DNA of 64,000 nt. Source: RYN-230 sp963813975. Its GTDB lineage: Bacteria > Actinomycetota > Actinomycetes > Streptosporangiales > Streptosporangiaceae. The position numbers and the translations under genes are program-made. The notes under the pieces were generated by a model. It was not told the DNA's origin. It saw only the letters and a program-made list of their open reading frames with translations, and made no database searches. The stretch's first letter is position 1. Each line of letters opens with the position of its first letter. Of this stretch, positions 44,264 through 53,050 are shown piece after piece. The stretch is from positions 62,001 through 126,000 of the forward strand of contig CAWFAP010000007.1 in the NCBI GenBank assembly GCA_963813975.1, given 5' to 3'.

Positions 44264-45136
44264 ATGACGGCCAGCAGCGATATGGCGCCCGGGAACGCGG
44301 CCCCCGGCCCGGCGCCCGCCGGGACAGCCCCCGCAACCTCAGCGGCCGGGGACACTGCCCCCGCCCGCCCGCAGCGCATGCCCGCGATCTACCTCAGCCA
44401 CGGCGCGCCCCCGCTGGCCGACGACGCCCTGTGGACTCGCCAGCTCGCGGACTGGTCCCGCGAGCTCCCCAAGCCGAAGTCCGTGCTCATGGTGTCCGCG
44501 CACTGGGAAGCGGCGCCGCTCGCGCTCGGCGCGACCACCACGGTGCCGCTCACGTACGACTTCTGGGGCTTCGAGGACCGGTACTACCAGGTCCGCTACC
44601 CGGCCCCGGGCGCCCCGGAACTGGCCTCCGACGTCCGCAAGCTCCTCCGCGCGGCGGGCACCCCGGTCGAGGACATCCCGGCCCGCGGCCTGGACCACGG
44701 CGCCTACGTCCCGCTGGTCGAGATGTACCCGGACGCGGACGTCCCGGTGCTCCAGGTCTCCATGCCCACGCTGGACCCGGCGGGCCTGTACGAGATCGGC
44801 CGCAAGCTCAAGCCCCTGCGCGACGAGGGCGTCCTCATCGTGGGCAGCGGCTTCTTCACCCACAACCTGCGCGCCCTCAGCCCCGACGGCCGGGTGCAGC
44901 CGGTCATGGCCGAGTTCGACCACTGGGGCCAGGAGACGCTGGCCCGCGGCGACCTGGACGCACTCCTGGACTTCCAGCACCAGGCGCCGGCCGCCCGCCA
45001 GGCCCACCCCCGCACGGAGCACTTCGCCCCGCTGTTCGTGACGCTCGGCGCGTCCGACGGCGACGTGGCCAGCGCCCGCACCGTGATCGACGGGTTCTGG
45101 CTCGGCCTGGCCAAGCGCTCCATCCAGGTCAGCTGA
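44264..45136 (+). CDS. Extradiol class III dioxygenase (LigB/DODA-type)
   Basis: A 290-residue member of the 4,5-DOPA dioxygenase-extradiol-like group (YgiD family). Typical parts are MPAIYLSHGAPPLADDALW (His near the N terminus binds metal), KPKSVLMVSAHWEAAPL, DHGAYVPLVEMYPDADVPV, and IVGSGFFTHNLRAL. The first about 45 residues are a Pro/Ala-rich head. ATG 44264 follows GGAGG at 44254-44258, so the ATG 44237 reading is not used. The aromatic substrate is unknown; regulation by the divergent MarR is likely. Confidence 0.88.
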   Translation: MTASSDMAPGNAAPGPAPAGTAPATSAAGDTAPARPQRMPAIYLSHGAPPLADDALWTRQLADWSRELPKPKSVLMVSAHWEAAPLALGATTTVPLTYDFWGFEDRYYQVRYPAPGAPELASDVRKLLRAAGTPVEDIPARGLDHGAYVPLVEMYPDADVPVLQVSMPTLDPAGLYEIGRKLKPLRDEGVLIVGSGFFTHNLRALSPDGRVQPVMAEFDHWGQETLARGDLDALLDFQHQAPAARQAHPRTEHFAPLFVTLGASDGDVASARTVIDGFWLGLAKRSIQVS

Positions 45137-45346
45137 CCTGAAATCCAAGATTTCCGCAACGAAAACCGTCCCGCCCACCCGGGATTCCCAGGCCCGGCGG
45201 CCCGGCAGGTGCCGGCGGGGCCCCGGGCCGCGGCGGCGGGGAACGGCGGCGCGCGGCACAGGGCGCGCTCCCGCGCAAAACCGGACCGCGCTAACTCGAG
45301 GCCGGCCAGCGCCGGGGGACCCCGCACCCCGGTAGCGTGAGCTCGC

Positions 45347-46576
45347 GTGAGCACGCTGATCACGAACGTCGGCGAACTGGTCACCAACACCGCCCCGGAC
45401 GATGAGCCGGGCCGGGCGTCGGGATCGTTCGCCGCGCTGGCCAGCGCGGCCCTGGTCATCGACGAGGGCCGGGTGGCCTGGACCGGCCCCGCCGAGCGGG
45501 CACCGGCCGCGGACGACGCCATCGACTGCGAAGGCGGGGCCGTCCTGCCGGGCTTCGTCGACTCCCATGCGCACCTGGTCTTCGCCGGTGAGCGCAGCGC
45601 GGAGTTCGCGGCGCGGATGGCCGGGAGGCCATACCAGGCCGGGGGGATCCGCAGCACGGTCGCGGCGACCCGGGCCGCCCCGGACGAGATGCTGCGCGCG
45701 ATCCTGGCCCGGCTCACCGGGGAGATGCTGGCCCAGGGCACGACCACGCTGGAGTGCAAGTCCGGCTACGGGCTCACGGTGCCGGACGAGGCACGCGCGG
45801 TCGCGCTGGCCGCGGAGGTCACCCCGGAGGTCACGTTCCTGGGGGCGCACGTGGTGCCGCCCGAGTACGAGGGCGACCGGGCCGGGTACCTGGACCTGGT
45901 CTGCGGCCCCATGCTGAGCGCGTGCGCGCCGCACGCCCGCTGGGTGGACGTGTTCTGCGAGCGCGGGGCGTTCGACGCGGACGAGGCGGCCGCGGTGCTG
46001 GCCGCGGGGCGCGCGGCCGGGCTCCTCCCCCGGGTGCACGCCAACCAGCTCGGGCCCGGTCCCGGCGTCCAGCTCGCTGTGTCAGCGGACGCGGCCTCCG
46101 CGGACCACTGCACCTACCTCAGCGGCGCGGACGTGGGCGCCCTGGCCTCATCCGGGACCGTGGCCACGCTGCTGCCGGGGGTCGAGTTCTCTACCCGGCA
46201 GCCCTACCCCGACGCGCGGCGCCTGCTGGCCGCCGGGGTGACGGTCGCGCTGGCCACCGACTGCAACCCGGGGTCCTGCTTCACCTCCAGCATGCCGCTG
46301 TGCGTGGCCCTCGCGGTCCGGGAGATGCGGATGACCACGCAGGAGGCCGTGTGGGCGGCCACCGCGGGCGGGGCCCGCGCGCTGCGCCGCACCGACGTCG
46401 GCCACCTGGGCGTGGGCGCCCGCGCGGACCTCATCCTGCTGGATGGCCCATCGCACGCCTACCTTGCCTACCGGCCGGGGGTCCCGCTGGTCCGCGCGGT
46501 CTGGCGGGGCGGCCAGCGCGTAACCGCCCCGGTCCTTGATCACGGTCAATCTCTGCCACACAGCGCCCTGGATTGA
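45347..46576 (+). CDS. hutI: Imidazolonepropionase
   Basis: A 409-residue amidohydrolase that opens the imidazolone ring to give N-formimidoyl-L-glutamate, the step between HutU and HutF. Metal ligands are in FVDSHAHLVFAGERS, HVVPPEYEG, RVHANQLGPGPG and ATDCNPGSCFTSSMPL. Start GTG 45347. The last residues, APVLDHGQSLPHSALD, are encoded within a large inverted repeat (46534-46588), and the stop codon is in its right arm; this tail may come from that element. It is separated from hutU-hutF by the MarR/dioxygenase pair. Confidence 0.93.
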   Translation: MSTLITNVGELVTNTAPDDEPGRASGSFAALASAALVIDEGRVAWTGPAERAPAADDAIDCEGGAVLPGFVDSHAHLVFAGERSAEFAARMAGRPYQAGGIRSTVAATRAAPDEMLRAILARLTGEMLAQGTTTLECKSGYGLTVPDEARAVALAAEVTPEVTFLGAHVVPPEYEGDRAGYLDLVCGPMLSACAPHARWVDVFCERGAFDADEAAAVLAAGRAAGLLPRVHANQLGPGPGVQLAVSADAASADHCTYLSGADVGALASSGTVATLLPGVEFSTRQPYPDARRLLAAGVTVALATDCNPGSCFTSSMPLCVALAVREMRMTTQEAVWAATAGGARALRRTDVGHLGVGARADLILLDGPSHAYLAYRPGVPLVRAVWRGGQRVTAPVLDHGQSLPHSALD

Positions 46577-46588
46577 CCGTGATCAAGG
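46534..46588. repeat. Perfect 17-bp inverted repeat spanning the hutI stop
   Basis: Arms CCTTGATCACGGTCAAT (46534-46550) and ATTGACCGTGATCAAGG (46572-46588) with a 21-nt loop. It encodes the last part of HutI and could act as a terminator or be a short repetitive element that inserted here. Confidence 0.85.
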
Positions 46589-47192
46589 GAGGGGATGCGC
46601 CGCGCGCAGGGCCTCAACCCGGCGGATCACGCGGCCCTGGGTCCAGCCGGCCTGCTGGGCCAGCGCGGCCGCGGCGGATGGTGCCCCGGTCTAACGTGCC
46701 GCGCGCGTGAGGGTGTTCGGCCCGGTTCCGGTGTGTCGCACCCGGGAAGACTGTCTATGTCGGGCACAATACGACGAGGCCCCTCCATGTATGAGATGGA
46801 GGGGCCTCGCGTCACCTGGCCGCACTGGCCAGCCCGCAGGGCTAGCAGCCCAGCCCCCGGCTTCCTGATGCGGCCTGGCCCACCACCGATCACTGGTGCC
46901 CGCAGCCGACGCCGGCTTCCCGGCCCCGGCCCGCGTCCGGGGGTTCCCCCCAGCTGGCCCGTCTTCAGTGGTGAAAGCAGTTCTACTGCCCTCTGACCAG
47001 GCGCACAAGGGTCCGCTGGCCGCTATTTGAAGATTCTTTGGCCGTCCACAGGCAATCCACCGGGCGCCTGCTGTTTTCCCCCGCGCTACCGGGCCTGTCC
47101 ACCACTCGTCCACAGATCCGTGCACAGGACGCACGGTCTCTCGTTCCGTGCGGAGCGCGGGCGGCCAAGGAATCACGGGGACCGCCCGGGGA
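46577..47192. other. 616-bp interval with no clear gene
   Basis: Contains the orphan hairpin at 46775-46809 and a set of GTCCACA-like boxes at 47044-47126. A minus-strand frame just past hutI (about 46590-46690) reads like the C-terminal end of a small regulator (LAQQAGWTQGRVIRRVEALRAA) but has no start codon and may be a gene remnant. Confidence 0.45.
46775..46809. terminator. Orphan 14-bp hairpin
   Basis: Arms CGAGGCCCCTCCAT (46775-46788) and ATGGAGGGGCCTCG (46796-46809), 7-nt loop, with no gene adjacent on either side. It could end a small transcript or a read-through from hutI (about 200 bp) or from the DUF574 gene (about 385 bp). Confidence 0.65.
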
Positions 47193-48020
47193 TCACTTCT
47201 GGCCGACGCCGCCCCACATGGTGCCCACCCGGCCGGCCGCCTCGGCCGAGTCCGGGCGCCACTCGGGCACCCGGACGATCCCGGGCGGCACGAGCCGCAG
47301 CCCGCGGAAGAACCGCTCCACCTCGGCCTGGCTGCGCAGGGTGACCTGCTCTGCCATCAGCTGGTTGAGCCGGGCCGCCATGGCGGCCATGACCCGCGCC
47401 TCGATGTCGTTGGCCGGATGGGAGACGACCAGGAAGCTGCCCGGCGCCAGCGCGTCGAGCAGGGTGGTGACGGTCTTCCAGGGATCCTCCGCGTCGGCGA
47501 TGAACTGCAGCACCGACATGAGGACCAGCGCGACCGGCTGGGTGAGATCCAGCATCCGGGCCGCCTCGGCCAGCACCGTCCCGGTGTCGCGCAGGTCGGT
47601 GTCGAGGTAAGCGGTGCTCCCGTGCGGGCCGCTGGCCAGCAGCCCCCGGGCGTGCGCGAACACCACCGGATCGTTGTCCATGTAGAGCACCAGCGCGTCA
47701 GGGGCGATCGCCTGGGCCACCTCGTGGGTGCTGCCCGCGGTGGGGATGCCGGTGCCGATGTCCAGGAACTGCCGGATCCTCTCCTCGGCGGCCAGATAAC
47801 GCACCGTCCGGGCCAGGAAGGCCCGGGTCGAGCGGACCGACGCGACCAGGCCCGGGAAGGTGGCCACTGCCTCGTCCCCCGCGTCGCGGTCGGCGGCGAA
47901 ATTGTCCCGGCCGCCCAGCCAGTAGTCCTGGACCCGGGCGATGTGCGCCACGCTGGTATCGATCTTGACCGGTGGCGTGCCCGCGTCGGATGCGGCGCCG
48001 CGCCACTCGTTGCCTGACAT
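47193..48020 (-). CDS. DUF574-family SAM-dependent methyltransferase
   Basis: A 275-residue protein of the actinobacterial DUF574 family (S-adenosyl-methyltransferase fold). It has the family start DTSVAHIARVQDYWLGGRDNFAADR, the SAM site RQFLDIGTGIPTAGSTHEVAQ and VLYMDNDPVVFAHAR, and ends with RVPEWRPDSAEAAG. Many copies occur in such genomes, often near developmental switches; the substrate is unknown. ATG 48020 follows GAGAGG with 7-nt spacing. Confidence 0.92.
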   Translation of the reverse strand: MSGNEWRGAASDAGTPPVKIDTSVAHIARVQDYWLGGRDNFAADRDAGDEAVATFPGLVASVRSTRAFLARTVRYLAAEERIRQFLDIGTGIPTAGSTHEVAQAIAPDALVLYMDNDPVVFAHARGLLASGPHGSTAYLDTDLRDTGTVLAEAARMLDLTQPVALVLMSVLQFIADAEDPWKTVTTLLDALAPGSFLVVSHPANDIEARVMAAMAARLNQLMAEQVTLRSQAEVERFFRGLRLVPPGIVRVPEWRPDSAEAAGRVGTMWGGVGQK

Positions 48021-48118
48021 GGTTGTGCCTCTCGAACTGTGAGCCGGGCTCAGCATATGGCGCGCGCGGAGCCCGGCCAGGAACTGGGTTGAGCCTCATG
48101 CGCCTGCGGGCCAGGGGG

Positions 48119-48646
48119 CTAACCGCGGCCCGGGGCCAGGTAGCGGCCCGCAAACCGGATCAGCGGCTCGCCCGATTCGGCCAGGTAGGCGACCTGCGGC
48201 ACGGACGCGATCACGAGCAGGTGGTCGCCGCCCTCCAGGCTCTGGGTGACCTCGCACTCCAGGGCGGCGAGCCCGCCGTCCGGGATCAGGGCCCCCGAGA
48301 GCGGGCCACGCCGGTGCGGCACGCCGTCCAGCATGAGCCGCGCCCCGGGCCGCCCCGAGGCGGCGAACCGGCCGGCCAGGGCCCGCTGGCCCGCGGCGAG
48401 GATCGTCACGGCGAACCGGTCAACCCGGCCGAGCAGTTCCGCCGGGTAGGAGCCGGCGATCAGCGAGACGAGCACGAGCGGCGGGTCCAGGGACACCGGG
48501 CAGAACGCGCTGACTGTGGTGCCGACGTCGTCCCGGCCGTCGGCCACGGTGACCAGCGTGACGCCGCTGGCGAAGACCGACAGGGCGGCAGCCAGCCCGG
48601 CCCCGGAGTCAGTGGCGGTCACCGCTGGGCCGCGTGACTGGGCCAC
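48119..48646 (-). CDS. Flavin reductase domain protein
   Basis: A 175-residue FMN-binding protein of the flavin-reductase-like family (ALSVFASGVTLVTVADGRDDVGTTVSAFCPVSLDPPLVLVSL; RFAVTILAAGQRALAGRFA). Such enzymes supply reduced flavin to two-component monooxygenases, but no monooxygenase is adjacent. It lies 33 nt downstream of sppA on the same strand, with a 15-bp tandem repeat in the junction (48640-48684). Confidence 0.85.
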   Translation of the reverse strand: MAQSRGPAVTATDSGAGLAAALSVFASGVTLVTVADGRDDVGTTVSAFCPVSLDPPLVLVSLIAGSYPAELLGRVDRFAVTILAAGQRALAGRFAASGRPGARLMLDGVPHRRGPLSGALIPDGGLAALECEVTQSLEGGDHLLVIASVPQVAYLAESGEPLIRFAGRYLAPGRG

Positions 48647-48679
48647 GTGTCACCGGAACATGGGCCACCGGATCATGGG

Positions 48680-50395
48680 TCACTGGATCACCCAGCGGCC
48701 GGGCAGCATGAGCGGCCCCTGCGGGGACAGTCCCGCGGCGGCGGCCAGCGCGGACACCGGGCCCCAGCTCTCCGCGAACAGGCCCCCGATCCCGGCGGCG
48801 GCGGCCGGCCGGGCCTCACTGGAGTCCGGCGGCCGGAGCCGGTCCAGCGGATGGGCCCGCGGGAACAGGCGCACCGCCGCGGCCTCCGGGAGCGAGGCCT
48901 TCTGCCGGGCCACGGCCATGGCGGTGTCCAGGCCGCCGAGCTGGTCGACCAGGCCGATGCCCGCCGCGTCCGCGCCGGTCCATACCCGGCCCCGGGCGAT
49001 CTCGTGCACCTGGGCCTGGGTGAGCCCCCGCCCGTCGGCCACCTTGCCGGTGAAGTCGGCGTAGATCCGGTCCAGCCAGCTGTTGATCTTTTCCCATTCC
49101 TCGTCGCTGTACGGCCGCGAGGTGGTGAACATGTCCGCGTGCGCGCCCTCGGTCACCGAGTCCGTGTTCACCCCGGCCCGCTCGAGGGCCTGCCCTAGCA
49201 CGGGTTTAGCGCTGATCACGCCGATGGAGCCGGTGATCGTGCCGGGCTGGGCCACGATGGTGTCGGCGGCCATGGCGATGAAGTAGCCGCCGGACGCGGC
49301 CACCTCGCCCATCGACACGACGACCGGCTTGCCCGCCTCACGGGCCCGGACCACCTCACGCCAGATCGTGTCGGAGGCCACGTATGAGCCGCCCGGGCTG
49401 TTCACCCGGAGCACGATCCCCTTGACCCGGCGGTCGGCTACTGCGCCGCGCAGCGCCCCGCTCATCGTGTCCGAGCCCATCGAGCTGCCGCCCATCGGGC
49501 TGCGGGTGGTGCGGCCGCGCCGGATCGGCCCGCTCGCGTAGATCAGCGCGACGGCGTCCTCGCCCGTCCCGGGCAGCTTCCTGGCCCGCTCGGCCAGCGT
49601 CCGGGCCCGCTGGTAGCGCCCCAGGTACAGCAGGTACGCATCCGGGCCCGCTTCCTCCCGGACGGCCGCGTAGACCTCGTCGCGGTACCCGAGCGCGTCC
49701 ACCAGCCTCGCGTCCAGCGCCTCGCCCGCCACGAACGGGCCGCGGTCGATCAGCGCGCGGGCGTCCGCCGGCGTGATCTCCAGGCGCTGCGAGATCGCCC
49801 CGGTCAGCTGCTCCACGATCGAGGCGGCCACCCGCTGAAGCGCTTCGCGGGCCGGCTGGGAGAACCCGTGCTCGGTCAGCCGCTCGGCCGCGCTCTTGTA
49901 CTCGCCCCGGGCGCCGACCTGGACTTCCACGCCCAGCTTGTCCAGCGTGCCGCGGTAGAACCAGTTCTGCACCGCGATCCCGGTCAGCCCGAGATCCCCG
50001 GACGGCTGCAGGTAGATACGGTCGAACGCGGTGGCCAGGTAGTACGGCACGTTGCCCGGGCTGAAATCACCGAACGTCTCCGCCCAGGCCACGGTGAGCT
50101 TGCCCGAGCCGCCGAACTCGCGGATCGCGGTGTGCAGCTCCTGCACCTGGGCGAGCCCGATCGGCCGGCCGCCGACCTTCACCACCAGCGCCCTGACCCG
50201 GTCGTCGGACCTGGCCCGGCGCAGCCCGTCCAGCACGTCCGCCAGGCGGGCCCGGCGCATCGTGGTCAGCGCGGAGAGCGGGTCCGACGGGGGTTCCTCC
50301 GCGATCCCCTCGGTCAGGTCCAGCTCGAGGATCAGCGGCGCCGTCCGGCGCTGTCGGAACCTGGAGATCCGGTCGGTCAGCATCGAACTCACCAT
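48680..50395 (-). CDS. sppA: Signal peptide peptidase SppA (67K type)
   Basis: A 571-residue serine protease with two tandem S49 domains. The general-base Lys is in the N-terminal domain (ARGEYKSAAERLT) and the catalytic Ser is in the C-terminal domain (MGEVAASGGYFIAMAADTIVAQPGTITGSIGV), as in E. coli SppA. It degrades cleaved signal peptides or membrane-associated proteins. No clear transmembrane anchor is seen at the N terminus (MVSSMLTDRISRFRQRRTAPL), so it may be membrane-associated by other means. ATG 50395. Confidence 0.9.
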   Translation of the reverse strand: MVSSMLTDRISRFRQRRTAPLILELDLTEGIAEEPPSDPLSALTTMRRARLADVLDGLRRARSDDRVRALVVKVGGRPIGLAQVQELHTAIREFGGSGKLTVAWAETFGDFSPGNVPYYLATAFDRIYLQPSGDLGLTGIAVQNWFYRGTLDKLGVEVQVGARGEYKSAAERLTEHGFSQPAREALQRVAASIVEQLTGAISQRLEITPADARALIDRGPFVAGEALDARLVDALGYRDEVYAAVREEAGPDAYLLYLGRYQRARTLAERARKLPGTGEDAVALIYASGPIRRGRTTRSPMGGSSMGSDTMSGALRGAVADRRVKGIVLRVNSPGGSYVASDTIWREVVRAREAGKPVVVSMGEVAASGGYFIAMAADTIVAQPGTITGSIGVISAKPVLGQALERAGVNTDSVTEGAHADMFTTSRPYSDEEWEKINSWLDRIYADFTGKVADGRGLTQAQVHEIARGRVWTGADAAGIGLVDQLGGLDTAMAVARQKASLPEAAAVRLFPRAHPLDRLRPPDSSEARPAAAAGIGGLFAESWGPVSALAAAAGLSPQGPLMLPGRWVIQ

Positions 50396-50689
50396 GCCAG
50401 CAGCTTACGGTGCGGTTTCCGCCCGGGCGTCCCGGCCGGCGTCACGGCGGGGAGCCGGCCGGCGCGCCCCGGCCCGGCGTCCCGGGCCCGGGGCCGCCCC
50501 CGCGACCGCCCGGCGGGGCCGGCTTCCCGAGTCCGGGGGCGGCCCCGTGACCTGGGTGGCGCGGCCGCCGCGGCTGGCGTCCCGGCCGGGGGCCGGCCCG
50601 TGACCTGGGCGGTACGGCCGCCGCAGCCTGCCCGGATCAGGCCGGATGGCCTGCGCTATCGTCGGTCGGGATGGCCGGAAGGGACGTCA

Positions 50690-51562
50690 ATGGCCGATGG
50701 TGACGGCAATGGCTGGGTGGTGTGTGCCCAGGGCCACCGCCACTGGGGGAAATACGGGGCGGCCGGGCTTCTGGCCAGCGCCAGCGGACCGGACGGCCAG
50801 CCCAGCGTGCTGCTGATCCACCGGGCCAGCTGGACCCAGCACCCGGACACCTGGGGGCCGCCCGGCGGCGCCCGGGACAGCCACGAGAGCGTGGCCGGGG
50901 CCGCGCTGCGCGAGGCGGCCGAGGAATGCGGGGTACCGCCGGAGTCGGTGCGGATCCACGGCCTGATCGACGACGATCACGGCGGCTGGTCCTACCAGAC
51001 GCTGCTCGCCGACACAGACGGCGAGTTCACGGTCTACCCGGCCAGCCGCGAGGCGCCCGAGGTGGCCTGGGTGCCCGCGGACCGGGTCGAGTCGCTGCCG
51101 CTGCACCCGGGGTTCGCCGAGACCTGGCCCGTCATCCGCGAGGCCATGGGCCCGGTGACCGTGATCGTGGACGGCGCCAACGTGATGGGCTCCCGGGCCG
51201 ACGGCTGGTGGCGGGACCGGGCTGGCGCGGCGGCCCGGCTGTACGGGGAGCTCGCCGCTCTCGCCGGGCGGGGCGTCGCCGCGCTGCCCGCGGAGCTGGG
51301 CGCCAACGGCCTCGACCGCTGGTTCCCCGAGTACGTGCTGGTGGTGGAGGGGCAGGCCCGGGCGGCGGTGCCCGCGCTCCGGGAGACCGGCGGGGTCCGC
51401 GTCGTGGCCGCGCCCGGCTCCGGCGACGACACCATCGCCGAGCTGGCCGCCACCACCGCCGGCCGGCGGCTGGTCGTCACCGCCGACCGGGAGTTGCGCC
51501 GCCGGGTCACCGATGCGGGCGCGGCCGTGACCGGCCCCCGGTGGCTCCTGGGACTGGTGTGA
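50690..51562 (+). CDS. NUDIX hydrolase fused to a NYN/PIN-like nuclease domain
   Basis: A 290-residue two-domain protein. The N-terminal NUDIX part has the Nudix box as GGARDSHESVAGAALREAAEECG (residues about 60-80), which hydrolyses nucleoside diphosphate derivatives. The C-terminal half (from about residue 155) reads VTVIVDGANVMGSRADGWWRDR, VVAAPGSGDDTIAELAATTAGRRLVVTADRELRRRV: Asp residues at the starts of strands, as in NYN/PIN RNases. ATG 50690 follows GGAAGGGAC. Divergent from sppA; convergent with the next membrane protein. Confidence 0.82.
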   Translation: MADGDGNGWVVCAQGHRHWGKYGAAGLLASASGPDGQPSVLLIHRASWTQHPDTWGPPGGARDSHESVAGAALREAAEECGVPPESVRIHGLIDDDHGGWSYQTLLADTDGEFTVYPASREAPEVAWVPADRVESLPLHPGFAETWPVIREAMGPVTVIVDGANVMGSRADGWWRDRAGAAARLYGELAALAGRGVAALPAELGANGLDRWFPEYVLVVEGQARAAVPALRETGGVRVVAAPGSGDDTIAELAATTAGRRLVVTADRELRRRVTDAGAAVTGPRWLLGLV

Positions 51563-51632
51563 CCGCCAGGTTCCCTGTGACGCCGGGTTCCCTGTGATCT
51601 CCAGGATTCCTGTGACTGTCGGGGTTCTCTGT
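51561..51632. repeat. Four approximately 18-bp direct repeats at the NUDIX-NYN stop
   Basis: Units starting at 51561, 51579, 51596 and 51614 share the pattern GA-N5-9-GGNTTCCCTGT (some mismatches) with TGTGA at each junction. They lie between converging genes. Confidence 0.7.
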
Positions 51633-51643
51633 GATTGTGAGGC

Positions 51644-52180
51644 TTACTGGGCCGCCGGGGCCGATGTCGGGCTGGGGTCCCCGGCGCGGCCAGCGGCCCC
51701 GGGGCCCGCCCGGTCATGGGCCAGCCTCCGCAGCACCGGCCGGGCCGCGAGGTAGGATCCGGCCACGGCCGAGCCGCCCACGCCCAGGTCGACCGAGATC
51801 CGGCCCTGCCGCGCCCAGTACACGTCCTTGAGGTCCAGCAGCAGCGCGAACTCGTCCACGATGAGGGCCAGGGCCGCCCCGTAGCTGACCGCCACGGCCG
51901 GATGCCGCCGGTGCCGGTCCTCGCCGCGCACCGCGACCGCGCCGATCCCGGCCAGCATCCCGATGCCCCACAGGTAGTGGTGCAGGTGCGCGCCGCCCGC
52001 GCTGAGGTTGCGGAACGGCCCCCGCCCCGCCCGGATGCTGTAGGTGACGCCCCGGGTGACCGCGAACGTGCCGCTGAACGCCAGCCAGCTGAGCAGGGCG
52101 CTGCGCTGGCCCTCGTTCAGTTCCTCGTGGTACGCCGTGCGTACCGCGGCGGGCGGCGGCACCGGAAGCACGTTGCTCAT
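51644..52180 (-). CDS. Membrane protein of unknown function
   Basis: A 178-residue protein with about four predicted helices (ALLSWLAFSGTFAVTRGVTYSI; HHYLWGIGMLAGIGAVAV; VAVSYGAALALIVDEFALLL; VDLGVGGSAVAGSYLAARPVL). A conserved-looking pair HLHHYLWG and DEFALLLDLKDVYW suggests a metal- or ligand-binding core. The last 30 residues are Gly/Ala/Pro-rich. No family was recognised. ATG 52180; about 100 bp upstream is the divergent TSUP gene. Confidence 0.7.
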   Translation of the reverse strand: MSNVLPVPPPAAVRTAYHEELNEGQRSALLSWLAFSGTFAVTRGVTYSIRAGRGPFRNLSAGGAHLHHYLWGIGMLAGIGAVAVRGEDRHRRHPAVAVSYGAALALIVDEFALLLDLKDVYWARQGRISVDLGVGGSAVAGSYLAARPVLRRLAHDRAGPGAAGRAGDPSPTSAPAAQ

Positions 52181-52283
52181 ACACCATCATTACCCTCCGT
52201 GAACGCCTTCCGACCGTCCCCGGGCGCCGGGGTGTGGGCGACGTCACGGCCCCTGACCCCGCGGAGTGTGCTTTGGTCGAGAA

Positions 52284-53039
52284 GTGAGCGTCGCCGACCT
52301 GCTCCTGCTGCTGGTCACCGGCATAGTCGCGGGCATCGTCAGCACCGTCGCGAGTCTCGCGTCCGTGGTGTCCTACCCGGTGCTGCTGGCCCTCGGCCTG
52401 CCGCCGCTGTCGGCCAACGTGACCAACACGGTGTCGCTCCTGTTCACCGGGGCGGGCGCCGCCGCGGGCTCACGCCCGGAACTGGCCGGCCAGGGCGCCC
52501 GGATCCGGCGGCTGGGCCTGGTCACCGCGCTGGGCGGCGCGGCCGGGGCGGCCCTGCTGCTGATCACCCCGGCCCGGACCTTCGAGGCCGCGGCGCCGGT
52601 CCTGATCGGGGCGGCCTCGCTGCTGCTCCTGCTCCAGGCGGCCCGCCCGAAAACCGGAACCGGGCACGCCGACCGGGAACGCAACCCGTTCCTGATCGCC
52701 GCGCTGTTCTGCGTGGCCATCTACGTCGGCTACTTCGGCGCGGCCGGCGGGATCCTGCTGCTGGTCGTGCTGACCACGATGCTCACCGAGCCGCTGGCCC
52801 GGACGAACGCGCTGAAGAACGTGGTCTCGGGGCTGGCCAACGCGGTCGCGGCCGTGGCGTTCGCGCTGTTCGGCCCGGTGCGCTGGGCCGCGGTGCTGCC
52901 GCTGGCGGCGGGCTTCCTCATCGGCGGCCGGATCGGCCCGGTGCTGGTCCGCTACATGCCGGCCCAGGTGCTTCGCGTGGTCATTGGCCTGGGCGGGATC
53001 GCGCTGGCCGTCAAGCTCGGCCTCAGCGCGTACGACTAA
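52284..53039 (+). CDS. TSUP-family transporter (sulfite/taurine exporter-like)
   Basis: A 251-residue membrane protein of the TSUP (TauE/SafE) family with about eight helices in two repeats. Signature stretches are VTGIVAGIVSTVASLASVVSYPVLLALGLPPLSANVTNTVSL and FLIGGRIGPVLVRYMPAQVLRVVIGLGG. The substrate (sulfite, sulfoacetate or similar) is unknown. GTG 52284 is preferred to GTG 52266 since it fits the family N terminus. Confidence 0.85.
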   Translation: MSVADLLLLLVTGIVAGIVSTVASLASVVSYPVLLALGLPPLSANVTNTVSLLFTGAGAAAGSRPELAGQGARIRRLGLVTALGGAAGAALLLITPARTFEAAAPVLIGAASLLLLLQAARPKTGTGHADRERNPFLIAALFCVAIYVGYFGAAGGILLLVVLTTMLTEPLARTNALKNVVSGLANAVAAVAFALFGPVRWAAVLPLAAGFLIGGRIGPVLVRYMPAQVLRVVIGLGGIALAVKLGLSAYD

Positions 53040-53050
53040 GACCCCCATTC

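Noticed and set aside
46590..46690. Small regulator gene after hutI
   Set aside because: The frame (LAQQAGWTQGRVIRRVEALRAA) has no ATG, GTG or TTG start and is closed by TAG upstream; kept only as a note on a possible remnant.
46590..46775. tRNA or other known structured RNA before the orphan hairpin
   Set aside because: No T-loop GGTTC-A-A-TCC pattern, acceptor stem or CCA was found.
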